This document shows positions 1-9,473 of a DNA stretch of 64,000 nucleotides, piece by piece. The notes beneath the pieces were generated by a model, which saw nothing but the letters and a program-made list of their open reading frames with translations, did not search any database and was not told the DNA's origin. How positions within the stretch are numbered: the first letter of the stretch is position 1; every line of letters starts with the position of its first letter. The translations under genes were made by a program, and so were the position numbers. This DNA is from an uncultured Lachnospiraceae bacterium (GTDB taxonomy: Bacteria > Bacillota > Clostridia > Lachnospirales > Lachnospiraceae): the NCBI GenBank assembly GCA_902761665.1, contig CACWLA010000009.1, positions 1 to 64,000 of the forward strand. The letters run 5' to 3'.

Positions 1-1595
1 CGGATGAGGCGGATCACCGCCTGCTGGACTTCGGCGGCGTTATTCCGCCGGAGCACCATGAAATCACGGCTTGCCTTGTCGGGAATGATTTCTTCGCCGC
101 GGTTGATGCGGTGCGCGTTCAGCACGATATCGCTCGATTCGGCCTGGCGGAAGATGCGGGTGAGTTCGACGGTCTCCACGACGCCTGACGCGATGATGTC
201 GCGGAGCACGTTCCCCGGTCCCACGGAAGGCAGCTGGCTCGCGTCGCCGACCAGGATCAGCCGGGTGCCCGGAATGATCGCTTTCAGCAGCGCGTACATG
301 AGCGGCAGGTCCACCATGGAGACTTCGTCAATAATGACGGCGTCCGCGTCGATGGGCTTCGATTCGTTCCGCTGGAAATGCGGCGTCTCACTGTCATCCT
401 CGGGCGAGCCCATGAATTCCAGCAGGCGGTGGATGGTCCTGGCGTCGCGTCCGGTCGCTTCGGTGATGCGCTTGGCGGCGCGGCCTGTCGGGGCCGCCAG
501 CTCGATGGAAAGGCCTTTCGCATCGAAATAGCGGATAAGCGCGGAGATGGTCGTGGTCTTGCCGGTGCCGGGGCCGCCGGTGATGACCGTGAGCCCACGC
601 CGTACTGCGCGAAGCACGGCATCCTGCTGCATGTCCTCGAGGACGATGTCGCCCTCGCCGAGGATGCGCCAGAGTTCTTCCTCGACCGTATCGCCCTGGA
701 TGGGCAGCGGCTTATCGAGCGCCGCCAGCATGGAGGCAACGGCTGCTTCCATGTAGTAATATGCCGCCAGATAGACTGCGTGCACGCCGCCGGCCGTTCT
801 CTGGACCAGGCGCTTGTCCACGGTGAGGTCCATGACTGCCTTTTCGATCAAGTCCTCGTCCAGCTCCAGGAGCCGCGCGGCATAGGAGATGAGTGTTTCC
901 CGCGGCAGGTAGATGTGTCCCGCCTGCAGCGCCTGCTGCATCGCGTAGGCGACACCGCTCCGGACGCGGAATTCGGAGTCGGCCGGCAGGCCTGCGCGCA
1001 CGGCGATCTCATCGGCGATGCGGAAGCCCACGTGCGTGATGTCGTCCATCAGTTTGTAGGGATTGGAGCGGATGACCGTATAGAGCGAATCACCGTAGCG
1101 TTCGAAGATCTTAACGGCAAGGGGCACGGAAATGCCGAACTGCTCAAGGAACATCATGGCGTCGCGCATTTCCCGCTTCGAAGCTACCTGCTCCTGAATG
1201 AGCCGTGCGCCGTTTTCGGAGATTCCCTTGATCCCGGCGAGAAGCTTCGGCTCCTCCTCCATGACGCGCAGGGCGTCGCCCTTGAAGCGCTTAACGATGC
1301 GCTTTGCAAGCGCGGGGCCGATGCCTTTGATGATGCCGGAGGCGAGGTATCGCTCGATCGCGGCGGCGTCCGAGGGCATGAGGAGCGTGAAGTGCTCGAC
1401 CTGTAGCTGCTCACCGTAGACCGGATGGGTAACGAAAGAGCCCTCCGCCTCGATCGGTTCCCCGGCTTGCAGCTCCGGAAGGATCCCGACAAGAGTCAGA
1501 AGGCCCAGTTTTTCATCAGAGACCTCCACGACGCTGTAGCCGTTTTCCGCATTCCGGTGGATCACGTGTTCAACGGTACCTGTTACCAGCGACAT
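1..1595 (-). CDS. recD2: RecD2-like ATP-dependent DNA helicase, 3' end outside window
   Basis: Superfamily 1 5'-3' DNA helicase of the RecD2/RecD-like type found in bacteria without RecBCD partners; acts in DNA repair. The frame starts MSLVTGTVEHVIHRN and stays open to the left edge (531 codons visible; the family is about 720-750 residues, so roughly the last third is missing). Seen: an N-terminal OB-like region, helix-hairpin-helix repeats (GIIKGIGPALAKRIV, about 90-105), Walker A GGPGTGKTT near residue 340, Walker B IIDEVSMVD near 415, and a VGDASQLPSVGPGNVLRD motif after it. The ATG at 1593-1595 follows AAAGGA. It lies 27 bp downstream of mreB on the same strand, so it may be read from the mreB transcript. 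Confidence 0.95.
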   Translation of the reverse strand, partial: MSLVTGTVEHVIHRNAENGYSVVEVSDEKLGLLTLVGILPELQAGEPIEAEGSFVTHPVYGEQLQVEHFTLLMPSDAAAIERYLASGIIKGIGPALAKRIVKRFKGDALRVMEEEPKLLAGIKGISENGARLIQEQVASKREMRDAMMFLEQFGISVPLAVKIFERYGDSLYTVIRSNPYKLMDDITHVGFRIADEIAVRAGLPADSEFRVRSGVAYAMQQALQAGHIYLPRETLISYAARLLELDEDLIEKAVMDLTVDKRLVQRTAGGVHAVYLAAYYYMEAAVASMLAALDKPLPIQGDTVEEELWRILGEGDIVLEDMQQDAVLRAVRRGLTVITGGPGTGKTTTISALIRYFDAKGLSIELAAPTGRAAKRITEATGRDARTIHRLLEFMGSPEDDSETPHFQRNESKPIDADAVIIDEVSMVDLPLMYALLKAIIPGTRLILVGDASQLPSVGPGNVLRDIIASGVVETVELTRIFRQAESSDIVLNAHRINRGEEIIPDKASRDFMVLRRNNAAEVQQAVIRLI

Positions 1596-1622
1596 GGAGA
1601 TTCCTTTCTTTTATTGCTCTGC

Positions 1623-2618
<996 letters not shown>

Positions 2619-2651
2619 GTTGATGCGTCCTCCCCGATATCCCCAAACGTT

Positions 2652-2685
2652 AAGAAAAAACGTTCCGCCGCACGGGGCGGAACGT
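2652..2685 (-). terminator. Strong intrinsic terminator between htpG and mreB
   Basis: A 9-bp perfect stem (2661-2669 with 2676-2684, 6-nt loop) is followed on the minus strand by TTTTTTCTT. It should end htpG transcripts. A candidate sigma-A promoter lies upstream of it, so it may also sit in the mreB leader. Confidence 0.85.
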
Positions 2686-2707
2686 AATGATCGCTGAAAG
2701 CACTATT

Positions 2708-2736
2708 ATTCTAAAGGCTGGGGTCCTAAAAGTAAA
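2708..2736 (-). promoter_or_regulatory. Candidate sigma-A promoter for mreB
   Basis: Minus-strand TTTACT (2731-2736), 17-bp spacer, TAGAAT (2708-2713). A transcript from here would pass through the 2661-2684 hairpin before reaching mreB, so either read-through is regulated or the real promoter is elsewhere. Confidence 0.4.
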
Positions 2737-2760
2737 GAGTGAAAAAGGGAAAACCCCGCT

Positions 2761-4764
2761 TTATTTTATGAGGAGCTGCATCAGCGCCTGCGAGTTCGCA
2801 ACGAAACGGGTCATTTCCTCGGGACTTAAGGCCTTGTGACCCAGGAGTGCAAGACCGTAGAGCTGCTCTGCGATGAGTGCAGCGTTTTCACTCTCCGGAT
2901 GAGCCGTCAGGTACTGTACGAGGGCGTTCCCGCTGTTGAGGACCAGTGTTTCGTCGGTCGGCAGTTCGTTCTCGGCAAGGCCGTACATCTTCATCATTTC
3001 ATTCATGCGGCGGGACTCTTCGGACAGCGTGATCATGGAAGCAACGGATGCATCCTTGAAGCGCTGTACGCCGACCTTGAGCTTCTCATTATTCAGGGCT
3101 TTGCGGAAAAAGCCGGTCAGCTGCTCGGTCTGGGCTTTAGCTTCCTCTTCGGACATCTCCTCGGTGAAAGCCTTGTCCACGGAAGAGTCGATGCGGCAGA
3201 AATGATAGTCAGGGTACTGCATTTCCAGGTGCGTCACGAAGGGCTCGTCGATCGCGTGGTCGAAGAGGAAGGCGTTCAGGCCTTCTTTCTTAAACATCTG
3301 CACGTAGGTCGCCTGTTTGGACGGATCGGTCACGTAGTAGATGACGGTGCGCTTGTCCTTGTAATCTTCGGGGGACGGTTCCTCTTCCTTCTTTTCAGCC
3401 GTGTCAGCGGCATCGTCAGCCGCGGCCTCATCGCTCTTTGCCTCGCCTTCCGCTTCTTCGCCGTCCTTCTTTGCGGCCTTGCCGTGGGCTTCGAGGTATT
3501 CATCCAGAGACGTATACTTGCCGTCCAGATCCCTGTAAATGACGGCCTTCTTCATCTTTTCGGAGAACTTGTTGTCCTTCATGCAGCCGTACTTGATGAA
3601 GGGATGAATGTCGCCCCAGTATTTCTCATAGTTTTCGCGCTCGACATTGAACATGCCGGTGAGCTTGTCAGCGACCTTTTTCGTGATGTAGTCGGAGATC
3701 TTCTTGACGAAGCCGTCGTTCTGCAGGGCGCTGCGGGAAACGTTGAGCGGCAGATCCGGGCAGTCGATCGTGCCCTTGAGGAGCAGGAGGTATTCCGGAA
3801 TGACTTCCTTGATGTTGTCCGCGATGAAGACCTGATTGCTGAACAGCTTGACCGTGCCTTCGGCCGGCTCGGTCTCAAGGTTCAGCTTCGGGAAGTAGAG
3901 GATGCCCTTCAGGTTGAAGGGGTAGTCCATGTTCAGGTGGATCCAGAAAAGCGGTTCCTTGTAGTCGCGGAAGACCTTCCGGTAAAATTCCTTATATTCC
4001 TCGTCGGTGCAGGCGGAGGGGGTCTTCAGCCAGAGCGGTTCGGTGTCGTTGATGGGCTTCGGGGCTTCCGGTTCCTTAACGGTCTCCGTGCCGTCCTCAT
4101 TCTTCACGGTCTTCGGTTCTTCGGGCTTCTTGTCCGGGTTGGTGAGATAGATCGGGTACGGCATGAAAGAGCAGTATTTTTCCAGCACTTCGCGGGCGCG
4201 CCATTCATTGGCGAACTGCAGCGAGTCTTCGGAGAGGTACAGCGTGACCGCGGTGCCGCGCTTCGTGCGGTCACCGGCTTCCAGGCTGAAATTCACGCCG
4301 CCTTCGGATTCCCAGTGAACGGGCTCGGCACCTTCCTGCCAGGAGAGGGTATCGATGGTGACCTTGTCGGCGACCATGAAGGCAGAGTAGAAGCCCAGGC
4401 CGAAGTGGCCGATGATCTGGTCCTCGGTGGCCTTGTCCTTATAGGTGTTCAGAAAGTCCGCAGCGCCGGAAAAGGCGATGTCGTTGATGTATTTCTTCAC
4501 TTCCTCAGCGGTCATGCCGAGGCCGTTGTCCTCAAAGCGGAGGATCTTGTTCGCCGCGTCGGCGGTCACGTCAATGCGCAGTTCTTCCTCGGGATCCAGA
4601 GCCGTTTCACCCATCAGTTCCAGTTTTTTCAGTTTGGTGATGGCGTCGCAGCCGTTCGAGATCATCTCGCGGAAAAAGATATCGTGGTCGGAATAGAGCC
4701 ACTTTTTGATGATCGGAAACATGTTTTCCGAGTTCATGGTAAGGTTGCCGTGTTCAGTATTCAT
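2761..4764 (-). CDS. htpG: HSP90-family chaperone HtpG
   Basis: Cytosolic ATP-dependent chaperone dimer. 667 residues, slightly longer than E. coli HtpG. GHKL ATPase motifs are present: NGCDAITKLKKL (helix with the Mg ligand), EDNGLGMT, and GHFGLGFYSAF. The middle domain follows. Two extra charged stretches are visible: a K/E/P-rich insert at about 215-240 and a D/E/A-rich insert at about 425-468, before the C-terminal region. The start MNTEHGNLTMNSEN follows AGAAGG. Transcribed alone from a consensus sigma-A promoter next to a CIRCE operator, so HrcA control is expected. Confidence 0.97.
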   Translation of the reverse strand: MNTEHGNLTMNSENMFPIIKKWLYSDHDIFFREMISNGCDAITKLKKLELMGETALDPEEELRIDVTADAANKILRFEDNGLGMTAEEVKKYINDIAFSGAADFLNTYKDKATEDQIIGHFGLGFYSAFMVADKVTIDTLSWQEGAEPVHWESEGGVNFSLEAGDRTKRGTAVTLYLSEDSLQFANEWRAREVLEKYCSFMPYPIYLTNPDKKPEEPKTVKNEDGTETVKEPEAPKPINDTEPLWLKTPSACTDEEYKEFYRKVFRDYKEPLFWIHLNMDYPFNLKGILYFPKLNLETEPAEGTVKLFSNQVFIADNIKEVIPEYLLLLKGTIDCPDLPLNVSRSALQNDGFVKKISDYITKKVADKLTGMFNVERENYEKYWGDIHPFIKYGCMKDNKFSEKMKKAVIYRDLDGKYTSLDEYLEAHGKAAKKDGEEAEGEAKSDEAAADDAADTAEKKEEEPSPEDYKDKRTVIYYVTDPSKQATYVQMFKKEGLNAFLFDHAIDEPFVTHLEMQYPDYHFCRIDSSVDKAFTEEMSEEEAKAQTEQLTGFFRKALNNEKLKVGVQRFKDASVASMITLSEESRRMNEMMKMYGLAENELPTDETLVLNSGNALVQYLTAHPESENAALIAEQLYGLALLGHKALSPEEMTRFVANSQALMQLLIK

Positions 4765-4798
4765 AAAGAGGCCTTCTTTCTCTTAAATTCTGTTCCTG

Positions 4799-4827
4799 AT
4801 TATAGTGCGGCAGCGAAGAAATGTCAA
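4799..4827 (-). promoter_or_regulatory. Consensus sigma-A promoter of htpG
   Basis: Minus strand TTGACA (4822-4827), exactly 17 bp, TATAAT (4799-4804). Transcription would start about 30 bp upstream of the htpG start codon. Confidence 0.9.
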
Positions 4828-4833
4828 GAGAAA

Positions 4834-4860
4834 ATAGCACTCAACAGAAAAGAGTGCTAA
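4834..4860 (-). promoter_or_regulatory. CIRCE operator (HrcA binding site)
   Basis: TTAGCACTC-N9-GAGTGCTAT on the minus strand, matching the known CIRCE consensus TTAGCACTC-N9-GAGTGCTAA at 17 of 18 arm positions. It lies 6 bp upstream of the htpG -35 box rather than over the core promoter or in the leader, and also lies in the upstream region of the divergent dipeptidase gene. Confidence 0.93.
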
Positions 4861-4992
4861 CAAAACCGGGGCGTGCCGGGATTTTTTCAGGGACAGACGC
4901 CGGCGGCACGCATTTTCCCGCACGGCTCGCCGGTTTTGTGATATGATGGCGGAAACGGGATGCCGAAGCATGCCGGAGGAAAGGAGGCACTT

Positions 4993-6450
4993 ATGCCCTG
5001 CACAACCATTTTAGTCGGAAAGAAAGCCAGCTTTGACGGATCGACCATCATTTCCCGCAACGATGACGGTCCCTTTGAGACGAAACGGATCGAAGTCATG
5101 AGACCCGAAAAGCAGCCGAAAACATACAAGAGCAAGATCTCACATGTGACTGTGGAACTGCCGGAGGAGCCGCTCCGCTACACTTACTGCCCGAGCGTCG
5201 ACCAGAAAAACGGGATCTGGCCCGCCTGCGGCATCAACGCCGCGAACGTGGGGATGACCGCCACGGAAACGATCACGAGCAACCCGCGCGTGCTGGCGGC
5301 GGACCCCTACGTGCGCCTGAAGCCGAAAAAAGGCCGCGAGAAGGAGGTGCCGGGCGGGATCGGCGAAGAAGACCTGGTCCTTCTGGTGCTGCCGTACATC
5401 CGGAGCGCCCGCGAAGGCGTGCTGCGAACGGGAGCGCTGCTGGAAAAGTACGGGACGTATGAGCCCAACGGCATGGCCTTCAACGATGAGAATGAAGTGT
5501 GGTGGCTTGAAACGATCGGCGGACACCACTGGATCGCAAGGCGCGTGCCGGATGACCGCGTGGTGATCATGCCGAACCAGTTCGGTTTGGACAACTTCGA
5601 CTTTGACGACGCCTTCGGAAAGCAGAAAGAGAATCTTTGTTCGGCGGATCTTAAGACGTTCGTGGAGAAGAACCATCTGGCCCTGGAACAGAAGGGCCCG
5701 TTTGACCCGAGGCTTGCCTTCGGCTCGCATTCCGATGCCGACCATATCTACAATACGCCCCGCGCCTGGTTCATGGCCCGTTATTTTCTGCCGAGGACTT
5801 TCCGCTTCGACGGTGAAAACGCGGATTACACGCCGGAAAGCAATGATATTCCCTGGTCCTTCGTTCCGGAACACAAGGTCACGGTGGAAGACGTTCGCTA
5901 TCTGCTGAGCTCCCATTATCAGGGAACGCCTTACGATCCGTATGACAGCCGTTCGCCGCTGAAAGGAAAGTACCGCTCCATCGCGGTGCCGAACAGCGAC
6001 GTGAGCGGCATCCTGCAGATCCGCGGGGGCATGCCGGATGCTCTGAAAGGGGTGGAATGGTTCTCCATGGGCGGCAGCGGCTTTACCGCCTGCTTCCCGT
6101 TCTACGCGGCCGTGGATGAGCTGCCGTCCTATCTCAGCAAGACCGCGGAAACCGTTTCCACGGACCGGATGTACTGGCAGAGCCGCCTGATCGCAGCGCT
6201 GACGGATGCACACTATAACAGCGCGCTGATCCTGGATGAACGCTACACCGCTGCCGTCATGACGAAGGGAAGTGCCCTGTTAAGGGAATATGACGCGAAG
6301 TATGCGGCGGAACCGGATGAAAAGCTCCTGAAGGAGGCGAATCAGAAGATCGCCGACATGGTGAAGGAAGAGTCTGACAAGGTGCTTTCGGCGCTTCTGA
6401 AGAACGCCGGAGAACACATGAAGATCCGCTACCACAGAGGCGATAACTGA
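4993..6450 (+). CDS. C69-family dipeptidase
   Basis: N-terminal-nucleophile peptidase of the PepD/C69 type, cleaving dipeptides in the cytoplasm. 485 residues. The mature nucleophile would be Cys3 in MPCTTILVGKKASFDGST, and the SRNDDG motif that follows is typical of the family. Start chosen at 4993 because AAAGGAGG precedes it at ideal spacing; an in-frame ATG at 4960 has no such site. A TATGAT -10 box at 4942-4947 is present but I see no good -35. Single gene: terminator downstream at 6499. Confidence 0.92.
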   Translation: MPCTTILVGKKASFDGSTIISRNDDGPFETKRIEVMRPEKQPKTYKSKISHVTVELPEEPLRYTYCPSVDQKNGIWPACGINAANVGMTATETITSNPRVLAADPYVRLKPKKGREKEVPGGIGEEDLVLLVLPYIRSAREGVLRTGALLEKYGTYEPNGMAFNDENEVWWLETIGGHHWIARRVPDDRVVIMPNQFGLDNFDFDDAFGKQKENLCSADLKTFVEKNHLALEQKGPFDPRLAFGSHSDADHIYNTPRAWFMARYFLPRTFRFDGENADYTPESNDIPWSFVPEHKVTVEDVRYLLSSHYQGTPYDPYDSRSPLKGKYRSIAVPNSDVSGILQIRGGMPDALKGVEWFSMGGSGFTACFPFYAAVDELPSYLSKTAETVSTDRMYWQSRLIAALTDAHYNSALILDERYTAAVMTKGSALLREYDAKYAAEPDEKLLKEANQKIADMVKEESDKVLSALLKNAGEHMKIRYHRGDN

Positions 6451-6498
6451 GCCGCAGTGCGCTGCAGCTGCCGCATGAAGCCGTGAAAAAGGATAAGG

Positions 6499-6543
6499 CC
6501 GGGATGACAGAGCGAAAATCCGTCATCCCGGTTGCTTTTTTTA
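6499..6543 (+). terminator. Intrinsic terminator after the C69 dipeptidase
   Basis: 10-bp perfect stem CCGGGATGAC / GTCATCCCGG (6499-6508 with 6522-6531), then TTGCTTTTTTT. Confidence 0.92.
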
Positions 6544-6560
6544 TCCTAATCAGCTAAAAT
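6532..6560 (+). promoter_or_regulatory. Candidate sigma-A promoter for the phosphoesterase-scpAB operon
   Basis: TTGCTT (6532-6537), 17 bp, TAAAAT (6555-6560). The -35 overlaps the T-tract of the upstream terminator. Confidence 0.45.
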
Positions 6561-6587
6561 AATACGGAGTTTTTCACCGGAGGCTTT

Positions 6588-7409
6588 ATGAACCACCCCT
6601 ACGCTTACGAAGAAAAACGGTATGAGATCCACGTGCCGGGCATGCGCCAGGGCACGCGTTTCCGGCTGGCTTTTCTCTCCGATCTGCACAACTGCGCCTA
6701 TGACGAGATCATCAGGCGGCTTGAAAAGGCAAAACCTGACGCAGTCCTGTGCGGCGGCGATATCGCAAACTGTCCCAAATTCCCGCTGCTTCCCTCCTGG
6801 AGTACAGCGCTGTCCTTTTACGCTGCACTTGCCGGAAAATATCCGGTCTATGCAGTGCCGGGCAACCATGAAGCCCGTTGGCGGGAAGCGAAAGATCCTA
6901 AACTGCGGGCATCCTATGAGGATTTCCATGCGCAGCTTCAGGAGTTCGGCGCCGTGTTGCTGGAAAACCGTATCGTCACGCTCGAGGCAGGCGGCATCTG
7001 TCTGAATCTGGCCGGGCTGGATCCTGACAGACGGGTCTACAGGGTGCGGACGCGGGGCAGGCGGGTCTTCCAGGACGGTGAGATCGAGCGGCTGCTAGGC
7101 AAAAAGCCGGAAGGGTTCACGGTTTTGCTCGCCCATACCCCGAATCCCGCGGCGGATTACGCAGCCTGGGGGGCGGATCTCGTCCTGAGCGGCCATCTGC
7201 ACGGCGGGATCGTGCGCCTGCCGAAGCTGGGCGGCCTCGTGGGACCCGGCCTTCAGCTGCTGCCGCCCTATACCAAGGGGAAATATGTGATCGGTACGAC
7301 CGCGCTGATCGTCGGCGCAGGCCTCGGCGAGCATTCCATACCGGTCCGGATCGGCAATCCGCGCCACATCGTTTACGTGGACCTCATCCCCCGCGAAAGC
7401 AAGGAATAA
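6588..7409 (+). CDS. Calcineurin-like metallophosphoesterase (YkuE/YaeI type)
   Basis: 273 residues with the full metallophosphoesterase motif series: SDLHN (about 29-33), GGDI (about 56-59), GNHE (about 92-95), LAHTPNP (about 180) and SGHLHGG (about 203), which bind two metal ions. The substrate cannot be read from sequence; relatives act on UDP-sugars, nucleotides or membrane-linked phosphodiesters. No signal peptide is seen, only a short charged N-terminus. The ATG follows CCGGAGG. First gene of a run leading into scpA with a 3-bp gap. Confidence 0.9.
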   Translation: MNHPYAYEEKRYEIHVPGMRQGTRFRLAFLSDLHNCAYDEIIRRLEKAKPDAVLCGGDIANCPKFPLLPSWSTALSFYAALAGKYPVYAVPGNHEARWREAKDPKLRASYEDFHAQLQEFGAVLLENRIVTLEAGGICLNLAGLDPDRRVYRVRTRGRRVFQDGEIERLLGKKPEGFTVLLAHTPNPAADYAAWGADLVLSGHLHGGIVRLPKLGGLVGPGLQLLPPYTKGKYVIGTTALIVGAGLGEHSIPVRIGNPRHIVYVDLIPRESKE

Positions 7410-7412
7410 GAC

Positions 7413-8156
7413 ATGGAATATTCATTCAGGCTCGAGAGCTTCGAAGGACCGCTGGACCTTCTGCTGCATCTCATCGAGAAGAATAAGGTTGACATATACG
7501 ATATCCCGATCTCGCTGATCACGGAGCAGTATCTGCAGGCGATCGCGGACATGCCCGAGAAGGATCTTGAAGAAATGAGCGAATTCCTGCTCATGGCTTC
7601 AACCTTGCTGGACATTAAGGCGAAAATGCTGCTGCCGAAGGATGAGGAAGCGCCCGAAGAGGGCGATCCCCGAGCAGAACTCGTGGCACGCCTCCTGGAA
7701 TACAGGAAGTACAAGCTCCTTTCCGCGGAGATGCGGCAGATGGAAGAGGGGAGCGACAGACTTTATTACCGTACGCAGGACCTGCCTCCTGAGGTGGCGA
7801 AATACAAGCCGCCGGTGGATCTGGACGGTTTGCTGAAAAACGAGACCGCGGAAAAACTGAAGCGGATCTTCGATGAGATCATGAAGCGCCAGCAGGACCG
7901 TACTGACGAGGTCCACTCGCATTTCGGCGAGATCGAACGGGAAGCGGTGCAGATCGGCGACCGTCTGGATTACGTGAAGGAACGGGTGAGAAAGCCCGGA
8001 CGGCATTCCTTCCGGAGCCTTCTGGGCAGTTCGGCGACGAAACTGGAGATCGTGATCACGTTCCTCGCCATTCTGGAACTCATCAAGACCGGGGAGATCC
8101 GCCTTACGGAGGACTCGACCCGCGACGATTTTACGCTGGAGGACAACGCAGCATGA
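7413..8156 (+). CDS. scpA: Segregation and condensation protein A (kleisin)
   Basis: Kleisin subunit that bridges the SMC dimer and recruits ScpB; needed for chromosome compaction and segregation. 247 residues, normal length. The N-terminus FRLESFEGPLDLLLHLIEKN is the family hallmark (binds the SMC neck), an acidic middle follows, and the C-terminal winged helix ends TFLAILELIKTGEIRL. The stop overlaps the scpB start by 4 bp (ATGA), so the two are translationally coupled. Confidence 0.97.
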   Translation: MEYSFRLESFEGPLDLLLHLIEKNKVDIYDIPISLITEQYLQAIADMPEKDLEEMSEFLLMASTLLDIKAKMLLPKDEEAPEEGDPRAELVARLLEYRKYKLLSAEMRQMEEGSDRLYYRTQDLPPEVAKYKPPVDLDGLLKNETAEKLKRIFDEIMKRQQDRTDEVHSHFGEIEREAVQIGDRLDYVKERVRKPGRHSFRSLLGSSATKLEIVITFLAILELIKTGEIRLTEDSTRDDFTLEDNAA

Positions 8157-8749
8157 CGCGCGAAGCGATACTGGAAGGAATACTCTTTGCCATGGGCGGC
8201 TCCGTGGAGCGGGAACAGCTCGCGGAAGCCATGGAGATCACGCCGGAAGAGGTCGAAGCGGCTGCGGCGGCGCTGAAGGCAAAGTACGAGGAAGAAGAAC
8301 GCGGCATCCGGCTGATCCGGCTGGACAGCGCGTACCAGCTGTGCAGCGCGGAAGGCTGCTACGATACCCTGATCCGGCTGGCTTCGAAGCCGAAACAGCC
8401 GGTCCTGACCGACGTCGTGCGCGAAACGCTCGCGATCATCGCCTACAAGCAGCCGGTGACGAAGGGCGACATCGAAAGGATCAGAGGTGTCTCCAGCGAC
8501 CATGCGGTGAACCGCCTGGTGGAGTTCGGCCTCGTGGAGGAAAAGGGACGCCTGAACGCGCCCGGCCGGCCGATCCTTTTCGGGACGACCGAGGAATTCC
8601 TGCGGCGTTTTCAGATCGAAGGCTGTGAAGTCCTGCCGGAACTGGATCCGGACCAGCTGGCTGAGATCGAAGCGCAGGTGGAAAGCGAGACGGCGAAGGC
8701 GGAAGCCGCCGAACGCGAAGAACAGGAAAAGATACAGGTGGAGATCTGA
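8153..8749 (+). CDS. scpB: Segregation and condensation protein B
   Basis: 198 residues with two winged-helix domains, forming a dimer that binds the ScpA linker. Characteristic segments: EAILEGILFAMGG at the start and LAIIAYKQPVTKGDIERIRG near 105-125. The C-terminal 30 residues are a charged E/A/K tail. Starts at the ATGA overlap with scpA; no smc gene is nearby, which is common. Confidence 0.96.
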   Translation: MTREAILEGILFAMGGSVEREQLAEAMEITPEEVEAAAAALKAKYEEEERGIRLIRLDSAYQLCSAEGCYDTLIRLASKPKQPVLTDVVRETLAIIAYKQPVTKGDIERIRGVSSDHAVNRLVEFGLVEEKGRLNAPGRPILFGTTEEFLRRFQIEGCEVLPELDPDQLAEIEAQVESETAKAEAAEREEQEKIQVEI

Positions 8750-8753
8750 GCCC

Positions 8754-9455
8754 ATGCAGCTGTCGGCAAGGCTGGAAAAACTGATCGAACTGGCGGGAAG
8801 CGGCACCTTCGCGGCGGATATCGGAACCGACCACGGGATGGTGCCGATCGAACTCGTGCGCCGCGGCCTGTTTGAACGGGCGATTGCGAGCGACCTTCGG
8901 GAAGGACCGCTGTCGGCGGCCGCCGTTCACGTACGGCAGGCCGGCCTTGCGGACCGCATCAGCCTGCGGCTCGGCGACGGCCTCAGCGTGCTTGCGCCCG
9001 GCGAAGCCGACGTGATCCTGATCAGCGGGATGGGCGGCGCCCTGATGCAGAGGATGCTTACGGAAGGGGAAGCGGCGGCAAAAGCGGCCGCACGCCTTGT
9101 GCTTTCGCCGCAGTCCGAGATCCCGGCGTTCCGCAGTTTTCTGCAGAAGAACGGTTTCCGGATCGCGGACGAAGCGATCGTTTTCGAAGACGGAAAGTTT
9201 TATTTTCTGATGACGGCGGAGCCGGGCAGGCAGACGCCGTGGCGGAAGGCGGAGCGCCTGTACGGAAAGCATCTGCTGAAAGCCGGCGGAGCGACGATGG
9301 AAGCCTATCTGATCCGCCGCATCGCGGTCCTGGAGGAGATCCTTCGGAACGTCACAGACCGGGAGGGGCTGAAAGCGGAACGGAAACGCCGTGAAACGGA
9401 AGAGGAACTGGCGCTGGCCCGGGAAGCGCTGAACGGAATCGCCCGGTCTGACTGA
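8754..9455 (+). CDS. trmK: tRNA (adenine(22)-N1)-methyltransferase TrmK-like
   Basis: SAM-dependent methyltransferase that modifies A22 of tRNAs in Gram-positive bacteria. 233 residues. The SAM-binding loop ADIGTDHGMVPIELV lies near 22-36, followed by RLGDGLSVL and ISGMGGALMQRML, all typical of the TrmK/COG2384 family; a C-terminal coiled helix (about 175-230) matches the family's accessory domain. Start chosen at 8754, 4 bp after the scpB stop; the frame is open upstream inside scpB but that part is not conserved-looking. Confidence 0.9.
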   Translation: MQLSARLEKLIELAGSGTFAADIGTDHGMVPIELVRRGLFERAIASDLREGPLSAAAVHVRQAGLADRISLRLGDGLSVLAPGEADVILISGMGGALMQRMLTEGEAAAKAAARLVLSPQSEIPAFRSFLQKNGFRIADEAIVFEDGKFYFLMTAEPGRQTPWRKAERLYGKHLLKAGGATMEAYLIRRIAVLEEILRNVTDREGLKAERKRRETEEELALAREALNGIARSD

Positions 9456-9473
9456 CGGCAGGGGAAACGGAAG

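Noticed and set aside
2836-4860. A 674-codon open frame antisense to htpG
   Set aside because: It has no ribosome site, its translation looks like a low-complexity V/L/R-rich shadow, and htpG on the other strand has every family motif.
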